NCBI RefSeq assembly: GCF_029945895.1
Contig: NZ_JAQSDL010000107.1
Location: 55,480 to 119,479, forward strand
Source: Polaromonas sp.
Lineage (GTDB): Bacteria > Pseudomonadota > Gammaproteobacteria > Burkholderiales > Burkholderiaceae_C
Reading direction: 5' to 3'
DNA: 64,000 nt
The notes under the pieces are model-generated. The model was not told the DNA's origin and made no database searches. It saw only the letters and a list, made by a program, of their open reading frames with translations. Positions 15,718 through 26,140 of this stretch are shown here, one piece after another. Both the position numbers and the translations under genes were made by a program. Position 1 is the first letter of the stretch. Each line of letters opens with the position of its first letter.

Positions 15718-16651
15718 TTATCTGAGTGGGACCAAGCTGGTGGTGGCGGGTTTTGTCGCGGCATTGGCATTGATGCTGGTGGCTGCGGGTATGTACCACT
15801 GGGTTTTCCTCAAGGGTGCGCGTGAGGGGTGGCCGGTGATCGGTGCCCTCGTCAAACTGGTGGTCAAGGACGAGTTCGAACAGCGGGACCGCTTCATGCG
15901 GGAAAACCTCGACGCCATGGCCAAACGCCTGGGCGAAATGCAGGCCAAGATGATGCAGCTCGAATCGCTCGGTGAGCGGGTGTCAGGGCTGGCAGGTGTC
16001 AACCCCAGCGAGATCAGGGCCCAGCCCGGGCGCGGCGGTGCATTGGTGGAAGGGCGGTCGCTGAGCATGGAAGAGTTGCAGGCGACCCTGGCCGACCTCG
16101 ACAGGTTGACGGACCAGCGCGTGGATCTCATGACCGTGATGGAATCCAGGCTGTTTGACCAGAAGATCAAGAAAATGATGGTGCCCACCCAGCAGCCGGT
16201 CGCGGGCGGCGTGCTGGGGTCGGCCTTCGGTTGGCGCATCGATCCGCTGAACGGGCGCTCCGCCTTGCACACCGGGCTGGATTTTCCAGCCGAACCCGGC
16301 ACGACGATCCTCGCCGCAGCGGGGGGCGTGGTGGTCACGCAGGAATACCACCCGGCGTACGGCAACATGGTCGAAATAGACCATGGCAACGACCTGGTGT
16401 CCCGCTATGGTCATGCCTCCCGGGTAATGGTCAAAAAGGGCGATCTGGTCAGACGGGGCCAGAAAATAGCCGAGGTGGGCACGACCGGGCGCTCAACCGG
16501 GCCGCACCTGCATTTTGAAGTGCTGGTGCAGGGGGTGTTCCAGGATCCCCAGAAATTCCTCATGGCAGGCCAGAAACTGCCCACACCGGTGGCGCTCGCC
16601 ACGGTCCCGCCGGCCCCGGGGCCGACCGTCCAGACCGTCCGGCCGAAGTAA
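15671..16651 (+). CDS. M23 family metallopeptidase (LytM domain, membrane-anchored)
   Basis: Probable periplasmic peptidoglycan endopeptidase, or an activator if catalytically inactive. GTG start at 15671 with AAGGAGA eight bases upstream. 326 residues: one membrane helix (about 25-45), a likely coiled coil (about 60-110), then a C-terminal LytM domain with GWRIDPLNGRSALHTGLDF (H-x3-D zinc ligands), YGNMVEIDHGNDLVSRYGHAS and GPHLHFEV (H-x-H). All metal ligands seem present, so it is probably active. The order DUF721 gene, M23 gene, secA recurs in Burkholderiales as I recall it. Confidence 0.88.
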   Translation: MHLIITDAWMAQSRAIYLSGTKLVVAGFVAALALMLVAAGMYHWVFLKGAREGWPVIGALVKLVVKDEFEQRDRFMRENLDAMAKRLGEMQAKMMQLESLGERVSGLAGVNPSEIRAQPGRGGALVEGRSLSMEELQATLADLDRLTDQRVDLMTVMESRLFDQKIKKMMVPTQQPVAGGVLGSAFGWRIDPLNGRSALHTGLDFPAEPGTTILAAAGGVVVTQEYHPAYGNMVEIDHGNDLVSRYGHASRVMVKKGDLVRRGQKIAEVGTTGRSTGPHLHFEVLVQGVFQDPQKFLMAGQKLPTPVALATVPPAPGPTVQTVRPK

Positions 16652-16786
16652 GGGCCGGGCAGAGGTAAAATCTGCGCTTCGCGCGCAGTTGAAACCAGCT
16701 GGCAGCGCCCACACCTAAGTCGATACTCAATAAGGATTTCGGCCGCACTGCCCGCTCATGGGAGCTGTCAGCGCGGCCTCGCATTT

Positions 16787-19552
16787 ATGGCTTCCAATAT
16801 CCTGACCAAAATTTTCGGCAGCCGCAACGACCGCCTGCTCAAAACCTACCGTAAATCCATCGAGAAAATCAATGCGCTGGAAGCACCGCTGGAAGCCCTC
16901 AATGATGAGCAGTTGCGCGCCAAGACCCGCGAATTCATAGACCGCGTGGCCGGGGGTGAAACTCTTGATGACATCCTCCCCGAAGCTTTTGCCGTGGTCC
17001 GGGAAGGCAGCAAGCGTGTCATGAAGATGCGCCACTTCGACGTGCAGATGCTGGGCGGCATGGCGCTGCACAGCGGCAAGATTTCCGAGATGGGAACCGG
17101 CGAAGGCAAAACCCTGACGGCGACGCTGCCGGTCTACCTCAATGCGCTGACCGGCAAGGGCGTGCATGTGGTGACCGTCAACGACTACCTCGCCAACCGC
17201 GATGCCCGCTGGATGGGCAAGCTCTACAACTTCCTGGGCCTGACGGTCGGCATCAACCTGCCGAACATGCAGCGCCCCGAGAAGCAGGAGGCCTACCGCG
17301 CGGACATCACCTACGGCACCAACAACGAATTCGGTTTCGACTACCTGCGCGACAACATGGTCTACGAAGTGGCCGATCGCGTTCAACGCGGACTGAACTT
17401 CGCGATCGTTGACGAGGTGGACTCGATCCTGATCGACGAAGCCCGCACGCCGCTGATCATCAGCGGTCAGGCCGAAGACCATACCGCCATGTATCTGGCC
17501 ATCAACAAGGTCGTTCCCCTCTTGAGCCGCCAGGAAGGCGAGGCCGACCCGCGCACCGGGGAGGGCATCATCAAGCCCGGTGACTTCACGCTCGATGAAA
17601 AGACCCACCAGGTGTTCCTGACGGAGCAGGGCCATGAAAATGCAGAACGCATCCTGTTCAGCCTGGGCCTGATTCCCGAAGGCGCCACCCTGTACGACCC
17701 GGCGAACATTTCGCTGATGCACCACCTGTACGCAGCCCTGCGTGCCAACCATCTCTATCACCGCGACCAGCATTATGTGGTGCAGGACGGCGAGATCGTG
17801 ATCGTCGACGAATTCACCGGCCGCCTGATGTCGGGCCGGCGCTGGAGTGAAGGCCTGCACCAGGCCGTCGAGGCGAAAGAAGGCGTGGAAATCCAGGCCG
17901 AGAACCAGACCCTGGCATCGATCACCTTCCAGAACTACTTCCGCCTGTACGGCAAGCTGGCCGGCATGACCGGCACCGCCGACACCGAGGCCTACGAGTT
18001 CCAGGAAATCTACGGACTCGAGACCACCGTGATTCCGCCGAACCGCCCGAGCCGGCGCGAAGACCAGCTCGACCGCGTGTACAAGACCACGCGTGAAAAA
18101 TACGAGGCGGCGATCAAGGACATCCGCGAATGCCACGAACGCGGCCAGCCGGTGCTGGTGGGCACCACGTCGATTGAGAACTCGGAAATCATCGACCAGT
18201 TGCTGGACAAGGAAAAGCTGCCGCATCAGGTGCTCAATGCCAAGCAGCACGCGCGTGAAGCCGACATCGTGGCCCAGGCCGGCCGCCCCGGCATGATCAC
18301 GATCGCCACCAACATGGCCGGTCGTGGCACGGACATCGTGCTCGGCGGCAACGTGGAGAAACTGGTCGATGCGGTCGAGGCGGACGAGTCGCTGGACGAT
18401 GGAGCCAAGGCGGTGGAAATCGCCCGCCTGCGGGCCCAATGGACGCAGGACCACGAGCAGGTCAAGGCACTCGGCGGTCTGCGCATCATCGCGACCGAGC
18501 GGCACGAGTCCCGCCGCATCGACAACCAGCTGCGCGGCCGCTCGGGCCGACAAGGTGACCCCGGCTCCTCGCGTTTTTACCTGAGCCTGGATGACACGCT
18601 GATGCGCATTTTTGCCGGCGACCGGGTCCGCGCGATCATGGAGCGGCTCAAGATGCCGGACGGCGAGGCCATTGAGGCCGGCATCGTGACGCGCAGCATC
18701 GAGTCTGCCCAGCGCAAGGTGGAGGCACGCAACTTCGACATCCGCAAGCAGCTGCTGGAATACGACGATGTGGCCAACGACCAGCGCAAGGTGATTTACC
18801 AGCAGCGCAACGACATCATGGACGCGGCCAGCCTGGAAGGGCAGATAACCTCCCTGCGCGAGGGTTGCTTTACCGACTTGGTGCGCCAGTACATCCCCGC
18901 CGAAAGCGTGGAAGAGCAGTGGGACATTCCCGGTCTGGAGAAGGTGCTGCGCGATGAATGGCAGATTGAGCTGTCCCTGCACGACGAGGTGCAAGCCGCA
19001 ACGGCCATCACCGACGAGGACCTGCTGGAAAAGGTGATTGCCGCCGCCAATGCCGCCTTTGCCGACAAGGTCGAGAAAATCGGCGCGGAAAACTTCACCC
19101 AGTTCGAGCGCATCGTGCTGCTGCAGAGCATTGACTCGCACTGGCGTGAGCACCTGAGCTCGCTCGACTACCTGCGCCAGGGCATCCACCTGCGTGGTTA
19201 CGCCCAGAAGCAGCCCAAGCAGGAGTACAAACGCGAGGCCTTCGAGCTGTTTGGCCAGCTGCTTGACAGCGTGAAAAACGAAGTCACCAAACTTCTCATG
19301 ACGGTCCAGGTCCAGTCGGGCGAGCAGCTCGGCCAGGCTGCCGAGGAAATGGAAGACCGCGCGGAGAGGATCGCCAACGTGACCTACACGGCGCCGACCG
19401 AAACCGGCGAAGTGGAAACCACGGTGGACGAGGAATCGCTGCGCTACAAGCAGGCCTTGCCGGCCGGCGCGGTACCACGCGTGGGCCGCAACGACCCGTG
19501 CCCATGCGGTTCGGGGAAAAAATACAAACTCTGCCACGGCAAACTCAACTGA
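16787..19552 (+). CDS. secA: Preprotein translocase ATPase SecA
   Basis: Motor of the general secretion pathway at SecYEG. 921 residues. Walker A in [15 protein letters not shown], Walker B region [19 protein letters not shown], preprotein-crosslinking and helical wing domains in the middle, and the C-terminal zinc site [13 protein letters not shown] that binds SecB and phospholipids. [14 protein letters not shown] and [20 protein letters not shown] are also intact. No Shine-Dalgarno is obvious before the ATG. A 15-codon reading frame at 16758-16805 overlaps the start (see findings). Confidence 0.98.
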   Translation: MASNILTKIFGSRNDRLLKTYRKSIEKINALEAPLEALNDEQLRAKTREFIDRVAGGETLDDILPEAFAVVREGSKRVMKMRHFDVQMLGGMALHSGKISEMGTGEGKTLTATLPVYLNALTGKGVHVVTVNDYLANRDARWMGKLYNFLGLTVGINLPNMQRPEKQEAYRADITYGTNNEFGFDYLRDNMVYEVADRVQRGLNFAIVDEVDSILIDEARTPLIISGQAEDHTAMYLAINKVVPLLSRQEGEADPRTGEGIIKPGDFTLDEKTHQVFLTEQGHENAERILFSLGLIPEGATLYDPANISLMHHLYAALRANHLYHRDQHYVVQDGEIVIVDEFTGRLMSGRRWSEGLHQAVEAKEGVEIQAENQTLASITFQNYFRLYGKLAGMTGTADTEAYEFQEIYGLETTVIPPNRPSRREDQLDRVYKTTREKYEAAIKDIRECHERGQPVLVGTTSIENSEIIDQLLDKEKLPHQVLNAKQHAREADIVAQAGRPGMITIATNMAGRGTDIVLGGNVEKLVDAVEADESLDDGAKAVEIARLRAQWTQDHEQVKALGGLRIIATERHESRRIDNQLRGRSGRQGDPGSSRFYLSLDDTLMRIFAGDRVRAIMERLKMPDGEAIEAGIVTRSIESAQRKVEARNFDIRKQLLEYDDVANDQRKVIYQQRNDIMDAASLEGQITSLREGCFTDLVRQYIPAESVEEQWDIPGLEKVLRDEWQIELSLHDEVQAATAITDEDLLEKVIAAANAAFADKVEKIGAENFTQFERIVLLQSIDSHWREHLSSLDYLRQGIHLRGYAQKQPKQEYKREAFELFGQLLDSVKNEVTKLLMTVQVQSGEQLGQAAEEMEDRAERIANVTYTAPTETGEVETTVDEESLRYKQALPAGAVPRVGRNDPCPCGSGKKYKLCHGKLN

Positions 19553-19589
19553 GTTACGTCCGTCGGCCTGCTTCTGGAGTCAAGACAAG

Positions 19590-20831
19590 ATGCCCGTGAA
19601 CCTCATTGCCACGCCTGCCGACCAGCTCCATCCCGTGCCCGGCGTGCGCTGGGGCATTGCCGAGGCGCGCATACGCAAGGCCGGCCGCAAGGACCTGTCG
19701 GTGCTCCTGCTCGATGAAGGCGCCTCGGTGGGTGCGGTGTTCACGCAAAACCGCTTCTGCGCCGCGCCAGTGCAGATTTGCCGCGAGCACCTCGCCAGAA
19801 ACGGTGGCAATAGCCTGGGCATACGCGCGATGCTGATCAACACCGGCAATGCCAATGCGGGCACCGGTGCGGACGGCCTGAGCCGGGCGCACGCCAGCTG
19901 CATTGCGCTGGCGCGCGAGCTCAATGTCGCGCCGGAGCAGATCCTGCCCTTTTCAACCGGCGTGATCATGGAGCCGCTGCCCCATGAGCGCATCGCCGCG
20001 GGTCTGCCAGCTGCACTGGCCGATGCCCAAGCCGACAACTGGGGCAGGGCCGCCGAGGCCATCATGACCACGGATACCGTGGCCAAGGCCTTCTCCATGC
20101 AGCTCATGTTGGCGGGGGCACTGGTGACTGTCACCGGGATTAGCAAAGGCGCCGGCATGATTCGTCCTAACATGGCGACCATGCTGGGCTTTATGGCGAC
20201 TGATGCCTGTGTGTCGCAGTCCGTGATGGCACAGCTTGCAAAAGAACTCGCTGAAGGTTCGTTTAACCGTGTCACGATAGACGGCGACACGTCTACCAAC
20301 GATTCTTTCGTGGTGATTGCGACAAACAAGGCCGAGCATCGCGAAATTACCTCTCTAGACAGTGACGAAGGTTTTGTTCTGCGGGCCGCGATGTTGCGGA
20401 TCGCCAAGCTGCTCGCTCAGGCCATCGTGCGCGATGGCGAAGGTGCGACCAAGTTCATCACCGTACAGGTGGAAGGTGGCAAGACCGCGGCAGAATGCCG
20501 CCTCGTGGCCTATGCGATTGCCCATTCGCCGCTGGTCAAGACGGCATTTTTTGCCAGCGACCCCAACCTCGGCCGCATTCTGGCGGCGGTCGGTTATGCC
20601 GGCATCGCCGATCTGGATCAGACAAAAATTGATCTGTACCTGGACGATGTGCTGGTGGCCCAAAACGGCGGCCGGCATCCGGGCTATGTCGAGGCCGACG
20701 GCCAGCGGGTGATGAAACAAAGCGAAATCACCGTGCGCGTGGTACTGGGCCGCGGCCAGGCAACCGACACGGTGTGGACCTGCGACCTGTCCTACGACTA
20801 CGTCAAGATCAACGCAGATTACCGCAGCTGA
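19590..20831 (+). CDS. argJ: Bifunctional ornithine acetyltransferase / N-acetylglutamate synthase ArgJ
   Basis: Cyclic arginine-pathway enzyme that transfers acetyl between N-acetylornithine and glutamate. The 413-residue proenzyme self-cleaves before a threonine; the site is in [16 protein letters not shown]. Other markers: [33 protein letters not shown] and the C-terminal [18 protein letters not shown]. Bases 20140-20395, which begin just before the cleavage motif, use clearly more A/T-ending codons than the flanks. Located between secA and a DUF815 gene. Confidence 0.96.
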   Translation: MPVNLIATPADQLHPVPGVRWGIAEARIRKAGRKDLSVLLLDEGASVGAVFTQNRFCAAPVQICREHLARNGGNSLGIRAMLINTGNANAGTGADGLSRAHASCIALARELNVAPEQILPFSTGVIMEPLPHERIAAGLPAALADAQADNWGRAAEAIMTTDTVAKAFSMQLMLAGALVTVTGISKGAGMIRPNMATMLGFMATDACVSQSVMAQLAKELAEGSFNRVTIDGDTSTNDSFVVIATNKAEHREITSLDSDEGFVLRAAMLRIAKLLAQAIVRDGEGATKFITVQVEGGKTAAECRLVAYAIAHSPLVKTAFFASDPNLGRILAAVGYAGIADLDQTKIDLYLDDVLVAQNGGRHPGYVEADGQRVMKQSEITVRVVLGRGQATDTVWTCDLSYDYVKINADYRS

Positions 20832-20848
20832 TTGCTGCCGCCACCGAC

Positions 20849-21820
20849 ATGAACGAGCAATTTGAACGCCTGATGGCGCGTGCGGAATCCTTGCTGGCGC
20901 GCATTGAATCCGTGTTGCCGCAACCGCTGTCCGCACCCGACTGGAGCCAGGCGATCGCCTGGCGCTACCGCAAGCGCAGCTCCGGCCACGGATCGCTGGA
21001 GCCGGTGCGCCACATCGGCAACATGAGCTTGGGGGACCTCAAGGAAATCGAGGAGCAGAAGGAAAAGATCCGGCGCAACACCGAGCAGTTCGTGCTCGGC
21101 AAGCCTGCCAACAACGTGTTGCTCACCGGCGCCCGCGGCACCGGCAAATCCTCGCTGATCAAGGCCTGCCTCAACGCCTATTCGGCGCGCGGCCTGCGCC
21201 TGATCGAGGTCGACAAGACCGACCTGACCGACCTGCCCGACATCGTCGACGTGGTCTCCGGCCTGAGCGAAAAATTCATCGTGTTCTGCGACGACCTGAG
21301 TTTTGAGGAAGGCGAGCCGGGCTACAAGGCGCTCAAGTCCATCCTCGACGGCTCCATCGCCGCTGCCACGCCGAATGTGCTGATTTACGCGACCAGCAAC
21401 CGGCGCCACCTGCTGCCCGAGTACATGACGGAAAACCTCACCTACTCCCGCAGCGAGGACGGGGAGGTGCATCCCGGCGAGGTGGTGGAGGAAAAGATTT
21501 CCTTGTCTGAACGCTTCGGCCTGTGGGTCAGCTTCTACCCGTTCAGCCAGGACGAATACCTGACCATCGTCGCGCAGTGGCTCTCGTCGTTTGGCATTGG
21601 CCCGGACGCCATCACCGCGGCCAAACCTGCGTCGCTGGTCTGGGCGCTGGAGCGCGGCTCGCGCAGCGGCCGCGTGGCCTACCAGTTCGCCCGCGACTAC
21701 GCCGGCCGTGAAAGCGACAGCCGGCCCGTGTCGGCACCGGCCATCGCCGCGTACGAGCGGCCCGGTGCCGTGGCTGCGGCGTCCGACTCCGGCGACCAGG
21801 CAGCTGACCACGCGACATGA
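20849..21820 (+). CDS. DUF815 family P-loop ATPase
   Basis: A 323-residue AAA-like ATPase of unknown role. Walker A is GARGTGKSSLIKA, preceded by NTEQFVLGKPANNVLL; a Walker-B-like IVFCDDLSFEEGE follows; ATSNRRHLLPE is the likely sensor 1 region. Start at 20849 lies 17 bases after argJ; the longer frame back to 20774 overlaps argJ. Its stop overlaps the mutT start (ATGA), so the two are probably co-translated. The last 30 residues are low-complexity. Confidence 0.85.
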   Translation: MNEQFERLMARAESLLARIESVLPQPLSAPDWSQAIAWRYRKRSSGHGSLEPVRHIGNMSLGDLKEIEEQKEKIRRNTEQFVLGKPANNVLLTGARGTGKSSLIKACLNAYSARGLRLIEVDKTDLTDLPDIVDVVSGLSEKFIVFCDDLSFEEGEPGYKALKSILDGSIAAATPNVLIYATSNRRHLLPEYMTENLTYSRSEDGEVHPGEVVEEKISLSERFGLWVSFYPFSQDEYLTIVAQWLSSFGIGPDAITAAKPASLVWALERGSRSGRVAYQFARDYAGRESDSRPVSAPAIAAYERPGAVAAASDSGDQAADHAT

Positions 21821-22290
21821 ATGTGCTGGTCGCCGATGGCGAGCGCCCGCGCGAGGGCGGCGCTGACCGTCAGGTGGTCGATGTCGCGGTCGGTGTGTTG
21901 CTGCGGCCGGACGGTGACTTCCTGTTGACCTCGCGCCCGCCAGGCAAAGTCTATGAGGGCTACTGGGAATTTCCCGGCGGCAAGCTGGAGGCCGGCGAGA
22001 CGGTGGAGCAGGCCCTGCGCCGTGAACTGCAGGAAGAAATCAACATCACGATTGGCGCGGTCCAGCCCTGGAAGGTCGAACTGGTCGATTACCCGCACGC
22101 GTTGGTGCGGCTGAACTTCTGCAAAGTCTTCGACTGGACGGGCGAACTGCACATGCGCGAAGGCCAGTTGTTTGCCTGGCAGCGCCTGCCGGTGGAGGTC
22201 AAGCCGGTGTTGCCGGGCACGCTGCCGGTGCTGTCCTGGTTCGCAGCCGAACGCCGCTTTGCCGGTGTGACGACACTCGCTGCCGGTTGA
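21817..22290 (+). CDS. mutT: Nudix hydrolase, MutT type (8-oxo-dGTP diphosphatase)
   Basis: Cleans the nucleotide pool of 8-oxo-dGTP to prevent A:T to C:G transversions. 157 residues with the Nudix box GGKLEAGETVEQALRREL followed by QEEINI, matching G-x5-E-x7-RE-x2-EE. FPGG and the upstream RPPGKVYEGYWEF are typical of MutT. The ATG overlaps the previous stop by four bases. The N-terminal 20 residues are unusually long for MutT; another start is possible at a later in-frame codon. Confidence 0.88.
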   Translation: MNVLVADGERPREGGADRQVVDVAVGVLLRPDGDFLLTSRPPGKVYEGYWEFPGGKLEAGETVEQALRRELQEEINITIGAVQPWKVELVDYPHALVRLNFCKVFDWTGELHMREGQLFAWQRLPVEVKPVLPGTLPVLSWFAAERRFAGVTTLAAG

Positions 22291-22317
22291 CCGGCTGGTG
22301 CACAGGCGGCATTGAGG

Positions 22318-22384
22318 TGCTCTCTTATTGGTAGCTACCGGCGCTTACGGGGTAAAGGCTGGCGGCACTTTTCCCTTGATATTT
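22318..22384 (+). repeat. Family A short interspersed repeat, copy 4
   Basis: TGCTCTCTTATTGGTAGCTA, CCGGCGCTTACGGGG, AAAGGCTGGCGGC, ACTTTTCCC. Between convergent mutT and the lytic transglycosylase gene. It accounts for most of the 118-base gap. Confidence 0.7.
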
Positions 22385-22408
22385 CGACTTGCCACCGGGT
22401 GGTCCGCT

Positions 22409-23092
22409 TCAAGCCGTGAATTCCCACTGTTTTCTCGCACCGAGCACCGCATCCGGGTAGGCCGCCTTGCCGCGTGAACCGTTGTAGCGGCCCAGGCCCA
22501 GGAACAGGTCGCCTTTCTCCCGGTCCAGGTAGTGCCGCAGGATCACGCAGCCAAAGCGCAGGTTGGTCTGCATGTGAAACAGCTTTCCGGCATCACCGTC
22601 GCCAATGACACGGGTCCAGAAAGGCATGACCTGCATGTAACCCCGGGCGCCGACACGGCTGACCGCAAACTTGCGGAAGTTGCTTTCCACCTGGATCAGG
22701 CCCAGCACCAGCGCCACGTCCAGGCCGGCGCGTTTGCTTTCGTACCAGACCGTTTGCAGGAATTCCTTGCGGATCTGCCATTCCGGCTTTTTTTTCCTGA
22801 GCCGGTCGCTCATGGCACCCAGCCAGCGCAGGTAGGCGATGCGGCTTTCGGTGTCGCGAAACTCGGGCACTGGTGGCGCCTGGCTGGCAATGGCCGAACT
22901 CAGTGCCGTGCGAACCGAGTCGATCAGGGGCTCTTCGATCTGTGCGCCGGCCCACAGCTGCTCCGAAAACAGGAGCGCTCCCCCCAGAACGGAAAAGGAC
23001 TCCAGGCACTTTCTTCTTGAAAGTCCGGCAACCGGCGGGGGGGCTGCTGCAGCGGGACTCTGTGGCGATATAAAGAAGTTGGACAGCCTCAT
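22409..23092 (-). CDS. Lytic transglycosylase, SLT domain
   Basis: Cuts peptidoglycan glycan strands in the periplasm with formation of 1,6-anhydromuramic acid. 227 residues: an N-terminal sequence with a twin-arginine-like SRRKCLESF followed by a hydrophobic stretch (VLGGALLFSEQ), probably a signal; then the goose-type lysozyme fold with the catalytic glutamate in IQVESNFRKFAVSRVGARGYMQVMP and the later GLGRYNGSRG. Starts five bases after the proS stop on the same strand, so it is probably co-transcribed with proS. Confidence 0.9.
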   Translation of the reverse strand: MRLSNFFISPQSPAAAAPPPVAGLSRRKCLESFSVLGGALLFSEQLWAGAQIEEPLIDSVRTALSSAIASQAPPVPEFRDTESRIAYLRWLGAMSDRLRKKKPEWQIRKEFLQTVWYESKRAGLDVALVLGLIQVESNFRKFAVSRVGARGYMQVMPFWTRVIGDGDAGKLFHMQTNLRFGCVILRHYLDREKGDLFLGLGRYNGSRGKAAYPDAVLGARKQWEFTA

Positions 23093-23097
23093 TGCGC

Positions 23098-24840
23098 TCA
23101 GAGGGCCAGTTTTTCCTTGAGGAAGTTGAAGGCGCCTGCAAGGTCGATCTTGCTCGATGCGGCGTCACGGCGGTGCTGGTATTCCAGCTGGCCATCTTTC
23201 AGGCCGCGGTCGCCGATAGTGACTCGGTGCGGCACCCCGATCAGCTCCCAGTCGGCAAACATGGCCCCAGGCCGTTCGCCCCGATCGTCCAGGATCACGT
23301 CAACGCCAGCCGCGACCAGTTCGTCATGAAGCTTCTCCGCCGCCGCTTTCACCTCGGGGAAACGGTCGGGGCTGATGGGGCAGAGCACCACGGTAAAAGG
23401 CGCAATCGCGTCCGGCCAGATGATGCCGCGTTCGTCGTGGTTCTGCTCGATCGCCGCCGCCGGCAGGCGCGTGATGCCGATGCCGTAGCAGCCCATTTCG
23501 AGGAACTGCGGCTTGCCGTTTTCGTCGAGAAAGGTGGCGTTCATCGCCTGGCTGTATTTGGTGCCGAGGTAAAACACATGGCCCACTTCGATGCCGCGTT
23601 CAATCGCCAGCACGCCCTTTCCGTCGGGAGAGGCGTCACCCGCGACGACGTTGCGCAGGTCGGCGATCAGATCGGGCTCGGGCAGGTCGCGACCCCAGTT
23701 GACGCCGGTGATGTGAAAGTCCGGCTCGTTGGCGCCGCAGACCCAGTCGGCCAGGGCGGCCACCTCGCGGTCCACGGCCAGCTTGACCGGCTTCTTCATG
23801 TTCAGTGGGCCGAGGTAACCCGGCTTGCAGCCGAAGTGGTCCTCGATTTCCGTCACCGTGGCAAAGCGGAAGCCGGCCAGGCCAGCCACCTTGCCAACCT
23901 TGACCTCGTTCATGTCGTGGTCGCCGCGAAGCAGCAGCAGCCAGACCTGGGTTTTGTGGACCTTGCCGGTCTCATCGAGTTCGTCCGTCGCCAGCACCAG
24001 GGACTTGACGGTCGACTGCAGCGGGATGGACAGCAGTTCAGCCACATCGCCGCAGGTCGCCTTGCCTGGCGTTGCCGTTTTTGTCATGACCTGCGTAGCC
24101 GCCTTGCGTTGGCCGTGGGGCGCCAGCGCTTCGGCCTTTTCCATGTTGGCGGCGTAGTCGCTGTCAGGGCAGTAGACGATGGCATCTTCACCGGTGGCGG
24201 CAATCACCTGGAACTCTTCACTGAGGTCGCCGCCAATCGCGCCGCTGTCGGCCGCGACGGCGCGGTAGGTCAGGCCGAAGCGGTCGAAAATCCGGCGGTA
24301 AGCCTGCGCCATGACCTGGTAACTGGCCTTGGCGGCGGTCTGGTCGCGGTCAAAGCTGTAGGCGTCCTTCATGATGAACTCGCGCCCGCGCATCAGGCCA
24401 AAGCGTGGCCGGCGTTCGTCGCGGAATTTGGTCTGGATCTGGTACAGATTCCTGGGCAGCTGCTTGTAACTCTTGATGTCCTGGCGCATCACGTCGGTGA
24501 TGACTTCCTCGCTGGTCGGCTGCACCACGAAATCGCGGCCATGGCGGTCCTTGATCCGCAGCAGTTCCGGCCCCATGGAGGCAAACCGGCCGGTTTCCTG
24601 CCAGAGCTCGGCCGGCTGGATCACCGGCATGCTCAATTCAACGGCGCCGGCGCGGTTCATTTCTTCGCGGACGATGGCTTCCACCTTGTGGATCACGCGC
24701 AGGCCCATGGGCATGTAGTTGTAGATGCCGGCGCCCAGTTTCTTGATCATGCCGGCGCGCATCATCAGCTGGTGGCTGACCACCTCTGCATCGGCGGGCG
24801 CTTCCTTGAGGGTGGAAATGAAGAACTGGGAGGCTTTCAT
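23098..24840 (-). CDS. proS: Prolyl-tRNA synthetase
   Basis: Class II synthetase charging tRNA-Pro. 580 residues, the bacterial type with an editing (INS) domain between motifs 2 and 3 (about residues 230-390, containing [22 protein letters not shown]). Motif 2 region is [25 protein letters not shown], motif 3 region [17 protein letters not shown], and the C-terminal anticodon-binding domain follows. A tRNA-Pro gene is present in the window at 30.3 kb, but the two are not linked. Divergent from rppH. Confidence 0.97.
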   Translation of the reverse strand: MKASQFFISTLKEAPADAEVVSHQLMMRAGMIKKLGAGIYNYMPMGLRVIHKVEAIVREEMNRAGAVELSMPVIQPAELWQETGRFASMGPELLRIKDRHGRDFVVQPTSEEVITDVMRQDIKSYKQLPRNLYQIQTKFRDERRPRFGLMRGREFIMKDAYSFDRDQTAAKASYQVMAQAYRRIFDRFGLTYRAVAADSGAIGGDLSEEFQVIAATGEDAIVYCPDSDYAANMEKAEALAPHGQRKAATQVMTKTATPGKATCGDVAELLSIPLQSTVKSLVLATDELDETGKVHKTQVWLLLLRGDHDMNEVKVGKVAGLAGFRFATVTEIEDHFGCKPGYLGPLNMKKPVKLAVDREVAALADWVCGANEPDFHITGVNWGRDLPEPDLIADLRNVVAGDASPDGKGVLAIERGIEVGHVFYLGTKYSQAMNATFLDENGKPQFLEMGCYGIGITRLPAAAIEQNHDERGIIWPDAIAPFTVVLCPISPDRFPEVKAAAEKLHDELVAAGVDVILDDRGERPGAMFADWELIGVPHRVTIGDRGLKDGQLEYQHRRDAASSKIDLAGAFNFLKEKLAL

Positions 24841-24894
24841 GGACGGATTTTCCGGGCTTCGTGAGGTTTTTGGGACGGCGGCCCCGGGGTGCGC

Positions 24895-24923
24895 TTGGCT
24901 CTGAGCATTCTGCTGTGCATAAT
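24895..24923 (+). promoter_or_regulatory. Putative sigma-70 promoter of rppH
   Basis: TTGGCT (24895-24900) and CATAAT (24918-24923) with a 17-base spacer. Start of transcription would be near 24930, and TTTGAGG lies before the rppH ATG at 24955. Confidence 0.45.
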
Positions 24924-24954
24924 GGACTCAGTTTAAAAAATTTGAGGTTTGATT

Positions 24955-25653
24955 ATGCTTGACCGGGACGGCTTTCGGCCCAACGTCGGCATCATCTTGC
25001 TCAACCAGAGAAGTCAGGTATTTTGGGGCAAGCGTATCCGTACCCACTCGTGGCAGTTCCCGCAGGGTGGCATTGACCGGGGCGAAAATCCCGAGCAGGC
25101 CATGTTCCGCGAACTGCACGAAGAAGTGGGGCTGATGCCGCAACATGTGCAGGTGCTTGCCCGGACCCGGGACTGGTTGCGCTATGAGGTGCCTGACCGG
25201 TTTATCCGCCGCGATGCGCGCGGACATTACAAAGGCCAGAAACAGATCTGGTTTCTCCTGCAACTGGTCGGCCACGACTGGGACCTGAATCTGCGCGCCA
25301 CCGACCATCCGGAGTTCGACGCCTGGCGCTGGAATGATTATTGGGTTCCACTGGACGTCGTCGTGGAATTCAAGCGTGGTGTTTATGAAATGGCGTTGAC
25401 CGAGCTGTCGCGGTTCGTGCCGCGTTTTGACAACCGCTTCGAGCCACGGCCCGACCACCGGAACCGCTATTTGCGTGGTGGCTTGCGCCACCGCGATCCG
25501 GCCGACGCCGGCCCGGTGGATCAGGGGATTCACGGGCTGCGTGGTGCCGGTTTGCCCGGGGCATCTTTCGAGTTGCCTCCCGGCGCAACCTTTGAGCCCG
25601 ATCCCCAGACCAGCCTGATGGCGGCCTCCAGAAAAGACAAACATGACATTTAA
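24955..25653 (+). CDS. rppH: RNA pyrophosphohydrolase RppH
   Basis: Removes pyrophosphate from the 5' end of mRNAs and so starts 5'-dependent decay by RNase E. 232 residues. Nudix box in [51 protein letters not shown] and YRYxVP-like [13 protein letters not shown] match RppH. The catalytic domain ends near residue 165; the remaining 65 residues, rich in Pro/Arg/Gly, form a tail seen in betaproteobacterial RppH but absent from the E. coli protein. ATG at 24955 chosen over TTG at 24949. Confidence 0.94.
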   Translation: MLDRDGFRPNVGIILLNQRSQVFWGKRIRTHSWQFPQGGIDRGENPEQAMFRELHEEVGLMPQHVQVLARTRDWLRYEVPDRFIRRDARGHYKGQKQIWFLLQLVGHDWDLNLRATDHPEFDAWRWNDYWVPLDVVVEFKRGVYEMALTELSRFVPRFDNRFEPRPDHRNRYLRGGLRHRDPADAGPVDQGIHGLRGAGLPGASFELPPGATFEPDPQTSLMAASRKDKHDI

Positions 25654-26140
25654 ATCATGGAGTGCGGCATGTTTGCTGGGCCTTTGCCTGGCGGCCTGGG
25701 CGCAGCCCAATATCAATACCGATCCCCTCGACTGGAAAGAAGGCGAGGTGCCGGCGCCACCGGCTTTTGAGACGCGAAAACTCCTGACTTTTGAAGTCCC
25801 GGGCTCCTCGCTGGTCTTTGGCGTTGATCCGGCCACCCTGCGCATCTCGGAAGACGGGATTGTCCGCTACGTGATGGTTGCCAGCAGCGCCGGCGGTGCG
25901 CGCAATGTGTTTTATGAAGGCCTGCGCTGCGTCAGCGGAGAGCTCAAGACCTATGCCCGCTACACCCCGGAAGGGGCCTGGGTCAAGGTGGACAAACCGG
26001 AGTGGCGCTCGCTTTTCGGCAGCCCTTCGACTCGCCACGCGCTGGAGCTGGCCAAGGCCGGGGCCTGCAACAACTCGGCACCCCCGACCTCGGTCGAGGA
26101 AATGGTCCGACAGATCAAAACCTTGGGATTCAGGCCGTAA
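25643..26140 (+). CDS. CNP1-like family secreted protein
   Basis: A 165-residue protein of unknown function, with a signal peptide ([20 protein letters not shown]) and a conserved body ([56 protein letters not shown]) that I recognise as the CNP1-like family. Probably periplasmic. Its start overlaps the end of rppH by 11 bases and its end overlaps the end of the convergent proB by 11 bases, an unusually tight fit on both sides. Confidence 0.8.
   Translation: MTFKSWSAACLLGLCLAAWAQPNINTDPLDWKEGEVPAPPAFETRKLLTFEVPGSSLVFGVDPATLRISEDGIVRYVMVASSAGGARNVFYEGLRCVSGELKTYARYTPEGAWVKVDKPEWRSLFGSPSTRHALELAKAGACNNSAPPTSVEEMVRQIKTLGFRP

Noticed and set aside
16727..19537. Long open frame (936 codons) on the strand opposite secA
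   Set aside because: It mirrors secA exactly, lacks any recognisable domain, and such antisense frames are a normal by-product of high GC3. The same holds for the long antisense frames at 46280-48313 (oxidoreductase), 23092-24864 (proS), 36929-39118 (prmC/prfA) and 57244-59019 (aspS).
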